This document shows, piece after piece, positions 24,790-34,308 of a stretch of DNA of 36,340 bases (positions within the stretch are counted from its first letter, which is position 1; every line of letters starts with the position of its first letter). The notes below the pieces were generated by a model. It was not told where the DNA came from. It did not search any database and worked only from the letters and a program-made list of their open reading frames with translations. The position numbers were made by a program, and so were the translations under genes. This DNA is from Pirellulales bacterium. Its GTDB lineage: Bacteria > Planctomycetota > Planctomycetia > Pirellulales > Thermoguttaceae. The stretch covers positions 1 to 36,340 of the forward strand of contig JADLEL010000078.1 of assembly GCA_020846145.1 (NCBI GenBank), written 5' to 3'.

Positions 24790-25254
24790 AAGTTTTGCAT
24801 TCTGCGCGGTTAGTGGCGGGACAAACGAATTTTCCGGGGAAGGATTTGTCTGATTTGCCGACCGTTTGCAGTCCATTCGTTGGCGGCTCTTCGCGCCGGC
24901 GATTAGATTTTAAATAGTGAAAGCGGGCGGAGGGGAAGCCGCGCTCGATTTTTTCCAAGGTCTGAAGCGGACGGCGGATGTCTTCGAGCGGCGATCGTCG
25001 AGGTTCCCGATAATCCGGTAGCCAACTGGCAGGCAATTATTTCCCGGCTGTTCGTTTTGGGCGTAAGTTGGCGTTCCGATTAAGTGTCCATGAAGGAGTC
25101 TGCAAGGATTTTCCCGACGCAGGACTGCATGTCCGCGCATTCGGAAGGATTGTTTTTACACTTCAATACCACTCTTTTTCTCACAGGGTATCGATCCACG
25201 AAGCCGCATTCCGAACTATTCGGATGCGCGGCGCGAAGGGATCACAAACGGATT

Positions 25255-26565
25255 ATGGTCATGGGTAAGCGACAAAAAGGCGGCCGCACCGGCAATTACG
25301 GCAATAACCGCGGGCGCGTCTCCGGGATGCAGCAGAAGTACAACAGCAACAGCCTCCGCCCGCAGCCGCGGAACCGCAGTTCGGCGAATGCGTACAACAA
25401 CGACGGGATCATCTTCCCCGACGCTCCGCCCGACACGGGAGAGATCGGCCCCCTGGATCCCGGCGGCGGCGTGCTGGAGATGCATCCCAACGGCTACGGA
25501 TTCATGCGCGATCCGAACAACAACTACACCCGCGAGTTGATCGATCCGTTCGTGCCCGGCAGCATGATCGAGAAGTACAATCTCCGCGAGGGGATTTATC
25601 TCCGCGGCCTGGTGCAAGGCCCGCGGCGGAACCAAGGCCCGCGGCTGCGCGAACTGCTGGAAGTCGAAGGCATGGCTCCCGAGGAATATCCGGCGATCAA
25701 AACCTTCGACGAAAAAACGCCGATTAACCCCGAGTCGTGGCTGCAGTTGGAAGTCGGCGCGGAGCCGTTGTCGAACCGCGTGATGGACCTGCTCACCCCG
25801 CTAGGCAAGGGACAACGCGCGCTCATCGTTTCCCCGCCGCGAAGCGGCAAGACCATCCTGCTGCAGAACATTAGCCAAGGCGTGTCCACGAATTTCCCCG
25901 ACGTGAAACTCATCGTGCTGTTGATCGACGAGCGGCCCGAGGAAGTAACCGACATGCGCCGGGCGATCAAGGGCGAGGTCGTCGCCAGCAGTCTCGACCG
26001 CGAAATCGAAAGCCACGTGCGGCTCTCGCAGTTCGTCATCGAACGCTGCAAGCGGCTCGCCGAAATGGGCAAAGACGTGGTGCTGCTGCTGGATTCCATT
26101 ACCCGTCTGGCTCGGGCCTTCAACAAGTGGGTCGGCAACACCGGCCGCACGATGTCCGGCGGCGTCGATATCAAGGCGATGGACATTCCCAAAAAACTCT
26201 TCGCCACCGCCCGGCTGTTCGAGGAAGGCGGCTCGCTGACGATCGTCGGCACCGCCCTGGTCGATACCGGCAGCCGCATGGACGAACTCATCTTCCAGGA
26301 GTTCAAAGGCACGGGCAACATGGAGTTGGTATTGGACCGCAAGTTGGCCGACCGCCGCGTCTGGCCGGCGATCGACATCAGCCAGTCCGGCACCCGCCGC
26401 GAGGAAAAGCTTCTCCCGCCCGAAACCCTGCGGGCCGTCACCATGCTCCGCCGCACGCTTTCTTCGATGCACCCGGTCGATGCGATGGAGCAACTCACCA
26501 CGAAGCTCGCGAAATTCAAGTCGAACCGCGATTTCATCAATTTGATCGCCGCCGCGCGGGATTAG
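25255..26565 (+). CDS. rho: Transcription termination factor Rho
   Basis: A 436-aa RNA-dependent helicase ATPase. I start it at the ATG at 25255 (or the in-frame ATG at 25261); the open frame reaches up to 25084 but those 57 residues look non-coding. The order is: basic Gly/Asn/Gln-rich tail (1-50), cold-shock RNA-binding domain (about 65-145; VLEMHPNGYGFMRDPNNNY, IEKYNLREGIYLRGLV), then the RecA-like motor. Walker A is SPPRSGKT (family norm SPPKAGKT), Walker B is VVLLLDSITRLARA. The Q-loop/R-loop region and GGVDIKAMDIPKKLF are intact. The helical Rho_N domain that normally precedes the RNA-binding domain seems to be missing, replaced by the disordered tail. A long leader precedes the gene. 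Confidence 0.95.
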   Translation: MVMGKRQKGGRTGNYGNNRGRVSGMQQKYNSNSLRPQPRNRSSANAYNNDGIIFPDAPPDTGEIGPLDPGGGVLEMHPNGYGFMRDPNNNYTRELIDPFVPGSMIEKYNLREGIYLRGLVQGPRRNQGPRLRELLEVEGMAPEEYPAIKTFDEKTPINPESWLQLEVGAEPLSNRVMDLLTPLGKGQRALIVSPPRSGKTILLQNISQGVSTNFPDVKLIVLLIDERPEEVTDMRRAIKGEVVASSLDREIESHVRLSQFVIERCKRLAEMGKDVVLLLDSITRLARAFNKWVGNTGRTMSGGVDIKAMDIPKKLFATARLFEEGGSLTIVGTALVDTGSRMDELIFQEFKGTGNMELVLDRKLADRRVWPAIDISQSGTRREEKLLPPETLRAVTMLRRTLSSMHPVDAMEQLTTKLAKFKSNRDFINLIAAARD

Positions 26566-26572
26566 AAAGCAG

Positions 26573-26600
26573 GGGCTAGAGATCGGGGGCTAGGGACTAG
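26573..26600. repeat. Heptamer array after rho
   Basis: Four units: GGGCTAG, AGATCGG, GGGCTAG, GGACTAG, starting 8 bp after the rho stop codon. Same class as the arrays at 33829-33863 and 17588-17643. Confidence 0.75.
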
Positions 26601-26724
26601 AAAAATTTCGACGACAGCTCTTTTCTCCGGCCGTAACATTTCGATCGAGATCACAGACTTTAGGACCATTTTCTCATTTATTTTGTGGTAGTTAAAATCA
26701 CCGGAATGGCAAGCCGGCTAGCCG

Positions 26725-29700
26725 TCATTCAGAGAACTTGAGCGAATACAGATCGGCATCTTTCATCGCGATCCGCAATCGTATCGGCCGGCCGGCCAAC
26801 GCGCCGAGATTCTCCCCCCCTTTCCACGAGGCCGATCGCTCGATCGCGTTCCCGACCAATTCGTTCGACTCGGCCAACGTATAGCCGGGAATCGGCTCGC
26901 CCGAAGGTTCCTGAATTTCGATGCGAATTCCGCCGGCCGCCGACGTCGCGAAGTTCAACGTCAGCCGCTTTCCCGAGAAAATAATCGGGCGGGTCAGCAT
27001 CTGGCCGCCGTCGTAGGGCGCCCAAACGGAGCCGAAGCCGTCGAGCCGCAGCGAATAGCGGCGCAGGCAGGCCGTCGGCTGGCCGTAGTTGCAGTTGGTG
27101 TAGAAGGACATCGTGTCCGGCGCCGTCTGCACGATGCCCAGCGCCGGGTAGTTGGTCCGCGAAATCCAGTTCTCCGGCCCAATGCCGGGCCGCACGAAAC
27201 CTTCCGGGAAGGCGCGCTGATAGACGTTGCCGCCGCGGCTGCTCATCAGGACGACGTCCGAGCAGTCCCGGAAATACCGGGGATCGACGCCGATCGCTTC
27301 GGCCTCCGCGGCGGTGACGACCTGTCGGCCGGGCATGAACCGCGCGGCCAGGCCAAGGTAGATCTGCGGAGCGCGGAAATACGGTTGAGTCTGGTTCGTG
27401 TAAAGTTGCTCCAAGGGCGCCGCGCGATCGCCTTGTCGATACTCCATGAGTTCCGGCGGCGTCCAGTGCAGAAAATCCTTGCTCGTGGCGCGGGAAACGC
27501 GGCGCGTTTCCCGACCGTTTCGTTCGCTCCACGTGCGATAATAACAGACGTAACAATTTTCCATTGGCGACCAAAAACCGACATTCTGCGAATCGAACGC
27601 ATTCGTTTGCGAATGCCGCAGGACCGGTTCTTCGGCCAGTTTGCGCCAGCGCAAGCCGTCGGGCGAGGCATAAGCCGCAAGTCCGCCCGAACTCTCCAAT
27701 CCGGCCAGGGCCTTGTAGCGCTCGGTCACGGGCACGCCGGGCCGCGCGTCGAGGAAGGGGCTGAAATTGTGGCTGTACGGCCGATCGCCGGCCAGCACCA
27801 CGTTGTTGGCGCGCGTGCCGCCCACTTCGAATAATCCCAGTTCGGGCTTCGTCCAGCGGACGCCGTCCACCGATTCCGCCATGCAGGTTACCGCGAGATC
27901 GTCGCCGTCGTTTTGCGACTTCGGCAGCCCGCGATAATAGAGCCGATACTTTGGTCCGTCCCGGATCACGGTGCAATAGCCGCTGAAAGGCCCCTCCCAG
28001 GGCTTGTCGAACTGCAGCACGATCCCCTCGTCGCGCGGACGGTTCAGCGCCAACCGCGCATGGACGAGCTTCTCGATCAAATAGCTATCGACGAATAACT
28101 CGCGGCGCGAATCCAAACGGAGCACCGGTTCGTCCGCGGGAGTTTCCGGGGCAAGCACGGGACGCGCGAACCGAGGGCGGGCGGTAGCAGCCGGCTGAAT
28201 GCAGGGACACAGGTTCAGTTGCAGTTTCGAGGCGAGTATTTCGCCCTTCCGCACCAGGCGGCCCTTGCCGTAGATTTGATGCCATTCCCCGTAGGCGTAG
28301 CAATTGGTGCCGCCGTACCAATCGTTGACGTGGACGGAAATGCGGTCGCTTTCCACATTCGCGCGGACGTGCTGCCGGCCGTCGGACTCGACGACCGCGC
28401 CAGGCCGGTCGCCGGGATAATGAATCGCGGCCCAATAGATGTAGCGTTTCGTGCCGCGGAAATCGTTGCTGCCCATGGGCGAGAGGTCTTCCGACCAAGG
28501 GCCGGTCGGCGGGACTTCGCCGGTTAGCTTGGGAAACGCCCGGGCCGTGCCGCGCGGACGGCCGATGTGGTCGGCCGGATAGACGTTCCATTCCGCCCGG
28601 CGGTCCCACTCCAGCGTGTCGCAATCTTTCGGCGCCGAGAAACGCAGGCCGATTTCGCGGGCGTAGAGATCGTCGCCCGCGTACTCGAAGGAGGAATCGA
28701 TCGTCAGTTCGCCCGCCGGCGTGATCGTCAGTTCGTAGCCGCCTCGAAAATCCCGGTAGCGACCGGAGATCGACGCGCGCACGTTTTCGCCGTCTTTTTT
28801 TAGCTCAATTTTATCGAGCCGCCAACTCAAGCGGTCGGGCAACGGCCGTTGCGCGGAAGCCGTGGGCAGGACGTGCAGCATCGGCAGTTCCAAGAGCACC
28901 GCTTCCCCCTTCACCACGCCGCGCAGCAGCAAGCCGGTTTTTTCGGCCAGCGCCAATCGAAAATCCCTGCCGGAAATCACCGCGGTCGTTCCGGCCAAAA
29001 GATTCTCCTTGAGCAAATTGAGCGGGGAGGACTCGCATTTCTCACCCGGCGCGGGATGCGACGGTTCGCGGCCCAGCGGAACGCGGTACGAATCGATCGA
29101 CAGGCCATCGCGGTTTTTGAATTCCAAGGCGAGGATATCGCCGTCCTTGACCTCGCCGCCGGGTTGGATGACGAGCGTGCCGGCGGAGCGCGGAGGAACG
29201 TCGCTTTGGACCTCGCCCCGCCGGTTTCCGAGCGTCCAATGGATGGTAAGCTCCGCGAGATTCGTGAAGTCGAATTGGTTTTCTACCGGTACGCGGATCG
29301 GTTCGCCCGCGGCGGGCAGCGGGAGGACGCTTTCCTCGAGCTTGACGGGCGAGTGCAGTTTTTTCAGCAGCCAGAATTCGGGCTTCTTTCGCCGCCAGCC
29401 GTCCACCACGCCCCAGGGTGCGTCGCCCACGATTCCGCGGCCCGGCAGCCGGTAGCAATTCTCGATGAAGAAGCATCGCGCGCCATCGCGGCCGTATTCG
29501 AAGCCCCGGCCCGGCACGCAAAAGAGATCGTCGGCCCAGCACCAGATGAACGAACCTTGCACGGTCTTGCTTTTCATGAAGTAATCGTAAATCGCCGGAT
29601 ACGGCTCAATGTAATAATCGCGGATGCCGGGATCGAGCCACAGTTCGCCCACGTCCTCGAAGATGCCCTGGGCGAGCATCAGGCTCTCGTCGAAGAGCAT

Positions 29701-31839
29701 CGGCCGGTCGAGCCTTTCGGCGGCCTGCATCCGCGGGATCGAGAGCGGATTGTGCAGCGTGGCGAGTTCCAGCCGCGCGGAGCTGCCCGCGCTCGTCGGC
29801 CGGCTGGGATCGGCGGCGCGAACCCACTCGTGGCAACGATGCGAGCCGTAACCGAAGCTGCTCTCGTTGCTCAGCGACCAGTAGGCGACCGCCGCGTGGT
29901 TCCGGTCGCGGGCCAGCAGTTCGGCTTCGAGTTGCAGCATCCGCGGCACGTTGCGCAAGTCGTTCGTGTCTTCCGCCCAGCAGAACGAGGCTTCATCCTC
30001 GATGTAGATGCCCAACTCGTCGGCCAAATCGAGCAATTCGGGCACGGGCGGATAATGCGAGGTTCGCAGCGCGTTGAGGTTCGCCTCCTTGATGAGCAGC
30101 AAATCCTGCCGCGTGAGTTCGGCGGTTGCCGCGCGGCCTAAGAGCGGATGCCCATCGTGGCGGCACGTTCCGCGGAATTTTACCGGACGGCCGTTGACGA
30201 GTATTTCCGTCCCGCGCACGTCGGTCTGGCGGAAGCCGACGCGGGTGGAGAAATCTTCCACGAGTTCTCGATCGGAGGGGCCGGCGATGGGGACATCCCG
30301 GTTCGCCGTCAAGAGCGTCGAGAGTTTGTAGAGGTTCGGATGTTCGGCATCCCACTTTTGCGGCGCTGCCACGGACAGGAAAATTTCCACCTCCTTGCTC
30401 TGCCAAGGTCCGATTTCCACGGCGATGGATTGGGACCGCGCAACCTCCTCCTTGCCCGGCAGCGGCCCATGCAAACCAAACCTCAATATGCCGTCAAACG
30501 GCTGCGACGATTCGTTCGCCACGCAGCCGCGGATCTTCAAGACGGCATCGCGGTACTCCTTGTCGAACGCGGTCGTAATTTCCAAGCCGGCAAGATGCAC
30601 TTCCGGCACGGTAAAGAGGTAAACGGGCCGAAAGATGCCCGCCAAGGGGAAATCGGCGTACATGCTCATGTGATCGAGCTTGCCGCTCGTCGTGGTATGC
30701 TCCTTGACCCGCAGTGCAAGCAGGTTTTCGCCTTTTTGAACCGCGTCGGTGATATCGGCCTCGAAGGGCGTCGCGCCCCCTTCGTGCAGGGCGACGAGTC
30801 GGCCGTTGACCCACGCCTCCGCGCCGCTATAAACTCCTTCGAAGGCGAGTTTGACCCGGCCCGGCCCGGTCGGCGAGGCGAATCGCAGCCGATAGCCGCC
30901 GATTCCCGAATCGTTGTGAAAGCCCTCCATTTCCCAATGGGCGGGCACTTTAATCTCCCGCCAATCGGCGTCGTCGAAATCGCTCTTCCAAAAGTCGTCG
31001 GGCGGATCGAGGCGGAATTTCCACTGGCCGGAGAGATTCACCGCGTTGCGGCGCGCTTCGCGCGGCGTCAAGCGAAAGAGAAAGGCTGCGGAATCCGTCT
31101 GCGAAAGGAACGGACCGGCCTCGATTTCCGAGGTCTTCAATTCGGTGCGAATTTCGATCGGACCGATCATCCCCAGCGGCATTGCGGCGGAGAATAGCCC
31201 GTTGGCATCGCTGATCGACGAAACCTTCCACAAACCACCTATGCTCTTGCCGGACAGCGTTACGTCGGCGCCTTCGATGGGCGTCGCGCCCGACGCATCG
31301 GAAACGATGCCCAGAAAACGGCCGCGGAGATCGGAGGCCAAGTTGGTCGCCAGTCCGTCGGCGTAGGGCCGGTCATAGACCGCCACTTCATTGAAACTCG
31401 GACCGCCGGTGATGTTCGCGATTCTTAGCGCGGTGATTTTCCGCGTGGAAAAGTTGCCGACCGCGACTTTCGGCAGTTTTTGCCGCGGTTTTCCGCAATG
31501 TTGCACGGTTTTCCAGCCCGTGGAATTTTCCTCGCGGATTTGAATATCCCACTCGCTTGCAAAAGCGTCGAATTGATGGACCGCGACCTGGCCGACCGCG
31601 ACCGGTTCTTTCCAATCCAATTGGAACCAAACACCCTCGTTGTGTCCGGGGATGCCCGACCAGCGGGTATCCGGCTTGCCGTCGATCGCCTTCTCCGGCG
31701 TCAAGCCGCCAAGTGATTCGGACGCGCTGGCCTGCGCGTCGAGCGCCAAATTCATGGGCGATTCGGCGGCGGCCGGAAGGGTGTAATTCGCGCCTAGCGA
31801 AAAGAAAAATAAGCCGACGATACGAAAAAGGGTTTTCAT
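26725..31839 (-). CDS. GH2-type glycoside hydrolase fused to a second glycosidase-like propeller domain
   Basis: A 1704-aa secreted protein; GGAG eight bases before the ATG and a signal peptide (1-26) fix the start. Order: F5/8C (discoidin)-like sugar-binding domain (about 28-155), a carboxypeptidase-regulatory-like beta domain (165-240), GH2 jelly roll (265-420, beginning LSGQWKFRLDPPDDFW), GH2 Ig domain (425-545), GH2 TIM barrel (550-860), a beta-rich region (860-1230), and a propeller (about 1243-1704, starting RRELFVDSYLIEK). Likely GH2 acid/base Glu659 in SLSNESSFG and nucleophile Glu718 in PMLFDESLM. GH2 enzymes cleave beta-galactosides, mannosides or glucuronides. The last 460 residues look like a complete stand-alone GH43/GH32-type five-bladed propeller protein; Asp1251 is a candidate catalytic residue. 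Confidence 0.88.
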   Translation of the reverse strand: MKTLFRIVGLFFFSLGANYTLPAAAESPMNLALDAQASASESLGGLTPEKAIDGKPDTRWSGIPGHNEGVWFQLDWKEPVAVGQVAVHQFDAFASEWDIQIREENSTGWKTVQHCGKPRQKLPKVAVGNFSTRKITALRIANITGGPSFNEVAVYDRPYADGLATNLASDLRGRFLGIVSDASGATPIEGADVTLSGKSIGGLWKVSSISDANGLFSAAMPLGMIGPIEIRTELKTSEIEAGPFLSQTDSAAFLFRLTPREARRNAVNLSGQWKFRLDPPDDFWKSDFDDADWREIKVPAHWEMEGFHNDSGIGGYRLRFASPTGPGRVKLAFEGVYSGAEAWVNGRLVALHEGGATPFEADITDAVQKGENLLALRVKEHTTTSGKLDHMSMYADFPLAGIFRPVYLFTVPEVHLAGLEITTAFDKEYRDAVLKIRGCVANESSQPFDGILRFGLHGPLPGKEEVARSQSIAVEIGPWQSKEVEIFLSVAAPQKWDAEHPNLYKLSTLLTANRDVPIAGPSDRELVEDFSTRVGFRQTDVRGTEILVNGRPVKFRGTCRHDGHPLLGRAATAELTRQDLLLIKEANLNALRTSHYPPVPELLDLADELGIYIEDEASFCWAEDTNDLRNVPRMLQLEAELLARDRNHAAVAYWSLSNESSFGYGSHRCHEWVRAADPSRPTSAGSSARLELATLHNPLSIPRMQAAERLDRPMLFDESLMLAQGIFEDVGELWLDPGIRDYYIEPYPAIYDYFMKSKTVQGSFIWCWADDLFCVPGRGFEYGRDGARCFFIENCYRLPGRGIVGDAPWGVVDGWRRKKPEFWLLKKLHSPVKLEESVLPLPAAGEPIRVPVENQFDFTNLAELTIHWTLGNRRGEVQSDVPPRSAGTLVIQPGGEVKDGDILALEFKNRDGLSIDSYRVPLGREPSHPAPGEKCESSPLNLLKENLLAGTTAVISGRDFRLALAEKTGLLLRGVVKGEAVLLELPMLHVLPTASAQRPLPDRLSWRLDKIELKKDGENVRASISGRYRDFRGGYELTITPAGELTIDSSFEYAGDDLYAREIGLRFSAPKDCDTLEWDRRAEWNVYPADHIGRPRGTARAFPKLTGEVPPTGPWSEDLSPMGSNDFRGTKRYIYWAAIHYPGDRPGAVVESDGRQHVRANVESDRISVHVNDWYGGTNCYAYGEWHQIYGKGRLVRKGEILASKLQLNLCPCIQPAATARPRFARPVLAPETPADEPVLRLDSRRELFVDSYLIEKLVHARLALNRPRDEGIVLQFDKPWEGPFSGYCTVIRDGPKYRLYYRGLPKSQNDGDDLAVTCMAESVDGVRWTKPELGLFEVGGTRANNVVLAGDRPYSHNFSPFLDARPGVPVTERYKALAGLESSGGLAAYASPDGLRWRKLAEEPVLRHSQTNAFDSQNVGFWSPMENCYVCYYRTWSERNGRETRRVSRATSKDFLHWTPPELMEYRQGDRAAPLEQLYTNQTQPYFRAPQIYLGLAARFMPGRQVVTAAEAEAIGVDPRYFRDCSDVVLMSSRGGNVYQRAFPEGFVRPGIGPENWISRTNYPALGIVQTAPDTMSFYTNCNYGQPTACLRRYSLRLDGFGSVWAPYDGGQMLTRPIIFSGKRLTLNFATSAAGGIRIEIQEPSGEPIPGYTLAESNELVGNAIERSASWKGGENLGALAGRPIRLRIAMKDADLYSLKFSE

Positions 31840-31871
31840 AAAATAATCTCCGCGACGCTATCCTGGATATC

Positions 31872-32053
31872 TCACCACGGAGACACCGAGGACACGGAGT
31901 GAAATATCGAAGGCCGAAGTTCGAATGACGAAAGAAGGTCGAATAAATAAATCCGAAAAGCAATTCTTGCTTCGGCCTTCGGAATTCTTTCGTCATTCGA
32001 GCTTCGACCTTCGACCTTAATTTTCTCCGTGTCCTCCGCGCCTCCGTAGTGAA
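31872..32053. repeat. CACGGAG-type inverted repeat with inner inverted repeat
   Basis: Outer arms 31872-31899 and 32025-32053 are imperfect complements made of CACGGAGA/CACCGAGGA units, related to 7753-7901. Inside them lies a second inverted pair of GAAGGCCGAAG/TTCGACCTTCG-type sequence with ATGACGAAAGA and its complement TCTTTCGTCAT. No gene is seen in the 320-bp gap. Confidence 0.78.
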
Positions 32054-32158
32054 TTATTGTGAGAAATGCGGGCTTGCGTGTTGGGCGAGGCCGGGGACGG
32101 CCCGGCTCGCTACTGATTTTCGCAGGGATACTTGATCTTCATTCGACCTCACGATCGT

Positions 32159-33451
32159 TCACCAGAGCAGAAGCATAACCGCGCCGCCGAACATCGGAAT
32201 CGCGAAGAGGACGAGCGTCAGCCGGAAGAGCCGATTTCCGCCGAGGATTCCGGCAATCGCCGTTTTGCTCGCCATATTGGCCATCATCGCCATGACGATC
32301 ATCCGCCAGCCTTTTTGCATGACGTCGGCGTCCTGGAGCGACATTTTCGCGGTCGAAAGCGTGATCGCGTCCATTTCGGTCAAGCCCGATAATCCCGCCA
32401 CCGCGAATAGCCCCTTCCCGCCCAGATAGTATTTCGCCGCGGCCAAGGCAAAGAGCACCACCGCGTACAACAGCCCGAAAATCAGGGCCGATTTGAGTTG
32501 CGTGGGATTTTTTTGGTCGGGCATCGCGGCGGGTCGATGCCGCACCCAATACCAAAGGGCCAGCCCTGGAATGAACGTCAAAACGGCCACAATCCCGACG
32601 GGGAGCATCGCATAGAGCAAAAAGTCGGGCGAAACGACGGCGATCGAAATCAATACCCGCACGCAGGAAATCGTCGAGGCGATCATAATCACCACGGCTG
32701 CCGAGTGGGCGCATGTCCCCGTTGCGGAATCGGACCGCGCTTGCCGCGCGTAACTCGCGGTGGCGGCGGTGCTGGAGATGATTCCCCCCAACACGCCGCC
32801 GAGAAAAATTCCCGCGTTTTGTCCCAAAAACTTATAGAGAATATACCCTCCCAGGCTCATGCCCACGATCAACACGACCATCAGCCAGGTGAAGTACGGA
32901 TTGAAAACGTCGAGTACGGCGGGGAACTGCGGGAAAAGTTGCGAGAGGCCGAAGTTTTCGTTGGGCAACACCGGCAGGATGATGCAACTGATGAGCACGA
33001 ATTGCATGATCGCCCGCAGGTCGGCATCGCCCAGTTTTACGGCGATGCCGTGCAGTTCGGGCTTGAATTGCAGGAGCACGGCCACGGTTCCGCCCACCGC
33101 CACGGCCACCATCATCGGCCCCACGACCAGATAAGCACCGACGGCGTACATCACCAACAGCGCCGCTTCGGTGGTCGTGCCGAGATGCGGATCGCGTTGC
33201 TGCACGCGGATGAGATGCCCCAGCACCAATACGGCGATGACGCCCAGGAGGCCGGCGGCGACGATCCAGCCGCCCAGCGGTGCGACCGCGCCGTTGCCGC
33301 CGACGGCCAGCGAAGCGCAAAGCGTACCGAAGACGGCGATCAGCGGGAAGGTTCTCATCCCCGCGATGCCGTTGGCGGCGTGTTCGCGTTGCAATCCGAC
33401 GAGCAGGCCCAAGAGCAGGGAGATACCGAGTTGTTGATAAATGGGTTCCAT
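32159..33451 (-). CDS. MgtC/SapB-DUF4010 family membrane protein
   Basis: A 430-aa polytopic membrane protein with about 12 hydrophobic helices. The N-terminal third carries the MgtC-like pattern LLGLLVGLQREHAANGIAGM and MRTFPLIAVFGTL; the rest matches DUF4010 (FLGGVLGGIISSTAATASYA; AGLSGLTEMDAITLS). The family is of unknown transport or regulatory role; MgtC is linked to Mg2+ starvation and membrane potential. I start at the ATG at 33451, 8 nt after the panD stop; an upstream ATG at 33490 would overlap panD. No good Shine-Dalgarno is visible, so translation may be coupled to panD. Confidence 0.87.
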   Translation of the reverse strand: MEPIYQQLGISLLLGLLVGLQREHAANGIAGMRTFPLIAVFGTLCASLAVGGNGAVAPLGGWIVAAGLLGVIAVLVLGHLIRVQQRDPHLGTTTEAALLVMYAVGAYLVVGPMMVAVAVGGTVAVLLQFKPELHGIAVKLGDADLRAIMQFVLISCIILPVLPNENFGLSQLFPQFPAVLDVFNPYFTWLMVVLIVGMSLGGYILYKFLGQNAGIFLGGVLGGIISSTAATASYARQARSDSATGTCAHSAAVVIMIASTISCVRVLISIAVVSPDFLLYAMLPVGIVAVLTFIPGLALWYWVRHRPAAMPDQKNPTQLKSALIFGLLYAVVLFALAAAKYYLGGKGLFAVAGLSGLTEMDAITLSTAKMSLQDADVMQKGWRMIVMAMMANMASKTAIAGILGGNRLFRLTLVLFAIPMFGGAVMLLLW

Positions 33452-33458
33452 GGCGGGA

Positions 33459-33815
33459 TCAAGGAACGATCCGATTCCGCGCATCCACATGAACGACCTT
33501 GGGCTTCAGCCGCCGCGCTTCTTCCTCCTCGGCGGCGCAGTACGCGATCACCACCACGAGATCCCCTCGTACGCCCAGCCGCGCGGCCGGGCCGTTCAAG
33601 AGCATCGTGCCGGAACCGGCGGGCGCCTCGATGACGTAGGTGATCAGTCGTTGGGCGTTGTTGAGGTTCAGCACGTGAACCTGCTCGCCGGGCAAGAGAT
33701 CGGCGGCGGTCATCAGATCGCGATCGATGGCGATGCTCCCCTCGTAATCGAGGTCGGTGCCCGTCAGGGTGGCGCGGTGAATTTTCGACTTCAACATGAA
33801 CCGTTGCACGCGCAT
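33459..33815 (-). CDS. panD: Aspartate 1-decarboxylase proenzyme
   Basis: A 118-aa cytosolic enzyme that makes beta-alanine from aspartate for pantothenate and CoA synthesis. Self-cleavage at the Gly26-Ser27 bond of YEGSIAID produces the pyruvoyl group on Ser27. The conserved Lys11 and His13 in [19 protein letters not shown] and the later [19 protein letters not shown] are typical. Length is normal. The start at 33815 has GAGGAGC directly in front. It is co-directional with the MgtC/DUF4010 gene, 7 bp apart. Confidence 0.96.
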   Translation of the reverse strand: MRVQRFMLKSKIHRATLTGTDLDYEGSIAIDRDLMTAADLLPGEQVHVLNLNNAQRLITYVIEAPAGSGTMLLNGPAARLGVRGDLVVVIAYCAAEEEEARRLKPKVVHVDARNRIVP

Positions 33816-33828
33816 GCTCCTCGGAGGG

Positions 33829-34002
33829 ATTAGGGGCTAGGGGTTGGGGGCTAGGGATTGAAAAACGCACGTAGGACAGGTTTCCAACCTGTCATTTGAT
33901 TTCGAGCAATATTTCATATCTCCGAAGTAAGACAGGTTGGAAACCTGTCCTACTTTCAAAACATGCCATTTTTTCAATCCCCTAGCCCCCAATCCCTAGC
34001 CC
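33829..34002. repeat. Heptamer arrays enclosing an ACAGGTTTCCAACCTGT twin hairpin
   Basis: Left array 33829-33863 (ATTAGGG, GCTAGGG, GTTGGGG, GCTAGGG, ATTGAAA) and right array 33975-34002 (CAATCCC, CTAGCCC, CCAATCC, CTAGCCC) are reverse complements. Between them, at 33871-33894 and 33931-33953, sits the second copy of the twin hairpin found at 11966-12047. It is therefore an element inside an element, between the panD start and the stop of the 99-aa gene. Confidence 0.87.
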
Positions 34003-34008
34003 CTGCCA

Positions 34009-34308
34009 CTATTCTTCAATGACTTCTTTCACCAACTGCACGAAATGGGGGGATTTTTGCGACTCGGAAAGATCCTCGGCTTTCTTTCGCGCCTCTTTCT
34101 CTTGACTGTATTCAAAGAGAGAATGCCGTTTCATGGATTGGTTGAATACCCCCCAAAAGGCTTTCAGCCGCACTTCCTTGGCCACCTTGGCACGGCTTTT
34201 TCTTTTGACCGGAGCTTTTTTTGCTACGGGGGCCTTTGCAGCTTCTTTGCCTTCGGCGGACTCTTTCTCCTTGCGCAACTCTTTACGGTTTAGTATTTTA
34301 CGAGCCAT
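34009..34308 (-). CDS. 99-aa Lys/Ala-rich basic protein, unknown function
   Basis: The N-terminal half (1-45) is very basic and Lys/Ala/Glu-rich with KAPVAKKAPVKRKSRAK, like histone-H1-type tails. The C-terminal half (46-99) looks folded: RLKAFWGVFNQSMKRHSLFE, a charged helix, then PHFVQLVKEVIEE. A GGGAGATC just before the ATG supports the start. The composition suggests nucleic-acid binding, possibly a small chromatin or ribosome-linked protein, but I recognise no family; similar proteins are known to me only as hypothetical planctomycete proteins. It stands alone next to a repeat block. Confidence 0.8.
   Translation of the reverse strand: MARKILNRKELRKEKESAEGKEAAKAPVAKKAPVKRKSRAKVAKEVRLKAFWGVFNQSMKRHSLFEYSQEKEARKKAEDLSESQKSPHFVQLVKEVIEE

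Noticed and set aside
24626..25036. 136-codon minus-strand frame in the rho leader
   Set aside because: No signal, domain or ribosome site, and it runs against the likely promoter; amino-acid composition is unlike the other proteins here.
25084..25254. 57-codon N-terminal extension of rho
   Set aside because: The residues do not look like Rho or any other domain; the basic Rho-like tail begins at the ATG at 25255/25261.
28849..30141. 430-codon plus-strand frame
   Set aside because: Antisense to the GH2 catalytic domain, which has both catalytic motifs; the product has no protein-like features.
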